Origin: Flavobacteriales bacterium
Lineage (GTDB): Bacteria; Bacteroidota; Bacteroidia; NS11-12g; UBA955
Assembly (NCBI GenBank): GCA_947496375.1
Contig: CANMCY010000009.1
Span: 27,649 to 91,648, forward strand
Direction: 5' to 3'
Length of the DNA stretch: 64,000 bases
Below, in pieces: positions 62,536 to 64,000 of this stretch. The translations under genes were made by a program, and so were the position numbers. The notes under the pieces are model-generated. The model had not been told where the DNA came from and did not search any database. It was given only the letters and a program-made list of their open reading frames with translations. Position 1 is the first letter of the stretch. Each line of letters starts with the position of its first letter.

Positions 62536-64000
62536 ATGCCTAAAGTATTATGCTTATGCCTGGCACTTATATACGGTGGTTTTCAGGCTTCTGCACAACA
62601 TGAAATAGCAATGCCTTCCCGTGCATCACTGTCACCCATGGCGGCTCTTTTCTTAGAAGAAGGGCCGGGCAGTTTGTTTCCGGCAGATCATGAGGGTAAG
62701 CATTGGGTTACGGTTCAATGGGAAAATACTGATTGTGTTATACACGGTACTGGAAGTATTTATGGAAGTATACAGTTCTTAAAAATAGGTTATCAAGAAT
62801 TTAAGCAATTTATTTCGAATCCATGTATTGTTTATTGTGACATTTCCGGAAGGTTGAATTCTCCCCGTTTGCTCAATGACACGGCCAGGATTCACAGCAG
62901 GGTTGATCAGGTTCATGACGGTGCTAACCACGGATTGCCGTCTGCTTTTAAAGGCAAAAATGTAGTGGTTGGGGTGGTGGATGTGGGTTTTCAAACCAAT
63001 CATCCTACGTTTTACAATGCAGATGGTACTCAGTATCGCGTAAAGAAATTCTGGCATCAGGGAAATAATAGCGGCGCGGCGCCTGCAGGTTTCAACTATG
63101 GAACCGAATACAACATGGCCTCGGCTATTCAATCGGCAATAGACGATGATGGTACGCATGGGACACATGTAGCAGGAATAGCTTCAGGTTCCGGATTCAC
63201 CACGCCACAGTCAAAATTTCGTGGCATGGCACCTGAGTCGGATATGGTTTTTGTGACCATAAAATACACTAACGATACGATAAAAGGCAGTGCACTGGGG
63301 GATTATGTGGTGGCCAATCCTACCATTATTGATGCCTATCGATACATCTTCGACTATGCGGCTGCCATCAAAAAACCGGCGGTAACCAACCTGAGTTGGG
63401 GTATGCATACAGGTCCGCACGACGGAACATCGGTTTTCGACAAGGCCGTAGAGACACTTTCGGGTAATGGCAAAATTATCGTGGGAGCCAATGGTAATGA
63501 CGCCGGAAATCAGATGCATGTATCAGCTACGCTTAAAGGAGATACAGCTTACACATTTGCCATAGACCGAAACAGAAATGACTATCCTGTTGAGAGCATT
63601 TATTGCGATTTCTGGGGTGCAAAAGGGGAAGATCTGGGCCTTAATGTTGCATTGTTTGATACCCTGGGCAACATGCTGCTGCAAGAACCATTTATTTATG
63701 CATCTGCAGGGGGTGTAATGCAGCGAAAAGTCTCATTTGGCACAGATACATTAACTTACGTGATTTCTTGCCAGAAAAGCTACATAAACAACCAAAAACC
63801 CAATATTCTTTTAATGGCAACATCTTCTAATGCTGCCAAATGTAGGATTCGGGTGGGTATAACCGGCAGGGGCGAATTTCATGGATGGAACAGCGGACAG
63901 ATATACCGATGGACCAGCGGTTCATTTCTTGACAAGGTGAGGGGGAATGATTATTCCGGAAAATACCTGACCGGAACCCCTGCAGGAAGTATGGGGGAAA
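62536..64000 (+). CDS. Subtilisin-like (S8) serine protease, secreted (partial, C-terminus beyond window)
   Basis: The first 488 codons are in the window. Signal peptide MPKVLCLCLALIYGGFQASAQ. The S8 domain shows the catalytic Asp in VVGVVDVGFQTNHPTF (about residue 152) and His in DDGTHGTHVAGIASG (about 213); the oxyanion Asn is probably in VGANGNDAGN (about 319). The catalytic Ser (GTSMA) lies beyond the window edge. Between the Asn region and the expected Ser is an inserted domain (residues ~330-460), seen in many Bacteroidota subtilases. A T9SS CTD may follow. Confidence 0.88.
   Translation, partial: MPKVLCLCLALIYGGFQASAQHEIAMPSRASLSPMAALFLEEGPGSLFPADHEGKHWVTVQWENTDCVIHGTGSIYGSIQFLKIGYQEFKQFISNPCIVYCDISGRLNSPRLLNDTARIHSRVDQVHDGANHGLPSAFKGKNVVVGVVDVGFQTNHPTFYNADGTQYRVKKFWHQGNNSGAAPAGFNYGTEYNMASAIQSAIDDDGTHGTHVAGIASGSGFTTPQSKFRGMAPESDMVFVTIKYTNDTIKGSALGDYVVANPTIIDAYRYIFDYAAAIKKPAVTNLSWGMHTGPHDGTSVFDKAVETLSGNGKIIVGANGNDAGNQMHVSATLKGDTAYTFAIDRNRNDYPVESIYCDFWGAKGEDLGLNVALFDTLGNMLLQEPFIYASAGGVMQRKVSFGTDTLTYVISCQKSYINNQKPNILLMATSSNAAKCRIRVGITGRGEFHGWNSGQIYRWTSGSFLDKVRGNDYSGKYLTGTPAGSMGE

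Noticed and set aside
1..64000. CRISPR arrays, insertion sequences, prophage, toxin-antitoxin or defence islands
   Set aside because: No direct-repeat arrays, transposases, integrases or known defence genes were found; tRNA-Leu is not flanked by a visible attachment-site repeat.

Overview
This 64 kb window is chromosomal DNA from a member of the Bacteroidota, probably an environmental lineage outside Bacteroides. The evidence is type IX secretion / gliding genes (gldJ, a porP/sprF homologue, porU, porV), cargo proteins with both type A and type B T9SS C-terminal domains, TonB-dependent outer-membrane barrels, bacillithiol synthesis (bshC), the small Bacteroidota proteins DUF4295 and DUF2256, and many promoters with the Bacteroidota -7 element TAnnTTTG. 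I see no phage, insertion sequence, integron, CRISPR array or replication origin. It looks like ordinary, densely packed chromosome; no stretch above 300 bases lacks a gene.

Layout. 1-7.2 kb: T9SS block, with gldJ (cut by the window edge) and porP/sprF on the minus strand, divergent from porU-porV. 7.3-10.6 kb: tandem POT peptide transporters. 10.7-16.7 kb: nucleotide-sugar dehydrogenase, then a minus-strand operon HU-CCDC81/SPOR protein - TonB-like protein - folC, and an outer-membrane barrel. 17-18.2 kb: rplU-rpmA and an acyl-CoA thioesterase. 18.3-24.1 kb: a type A CTD cargo protein, a 2OG-Fe(II) oxygenase, a lipoprotein/Pmp3 fusion, an ECF sigma factor with a small anti-sigma-like partner, and fmt. 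24.2-31.2 kb: a large type B CTD beta-propeller protein, a DUF2256 zinc-ribbon-like peptide, and an exbB-exbD-exbD-tonB operon. 31.3-35.5 kb: a double-ATPase ABC protein, a LuxR-type regulator, a LysM protein and an O-antigen-ligase-like protein. 35.6-40.1 kb: rpmB-rpmG-DUF4295, then ftsY-rimO-bshC. 40.2-45.6 kb: OmpA-like protein with TSP3 repeats, SulP transporter overlapping a carbonic anhydrase, miaA and a pRiA4b ORF-3-like protein. 45.6-54 kb: TonB-dependent receptor, mutS, a metallo-hydrolase and a membrane pyrophosphatase with a cysteine-rich tail. 54.1-64 kb: map, a second metallo-hydrolase, a GT-C/TPR membrane glycosyltransferase beside a GT2 enzyme, tRNA-Leu(UAA), TPR lipoprotein, tcdA, a lysozyme-like membrane protein and the N-terminal part of a subtilisin-like protease.

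How the parts fit. PorU and PorV are the T9SS sortase and its shuttle, PorP/SprF proteins are outer-membrane partners of type B cargo, and the two large CTD proteins here are plausible cargo. ExbB/ExbD/TonB would energise TonB-dependent receptors such as the one at 45.6 kb. SulP with carbonic anhydrase suggests bicarbonate handling. The two glycosyltransferases probably work through a polyprenyl-phosphate sugar.

The most notable cross-cutting signal is expression architecture. Many genes have TAnnTTTG only 4-9 bases before the start codon, implying leaderless or nearly leaderless mRNAs; several starts are GTG or TTG; and only a few genes carry a strong Shine-Dalgarno sequence. No clear new defence or mobile system was found; the most unusual single protein feature is the 11-cysteine tail on the pyrophosphatase.
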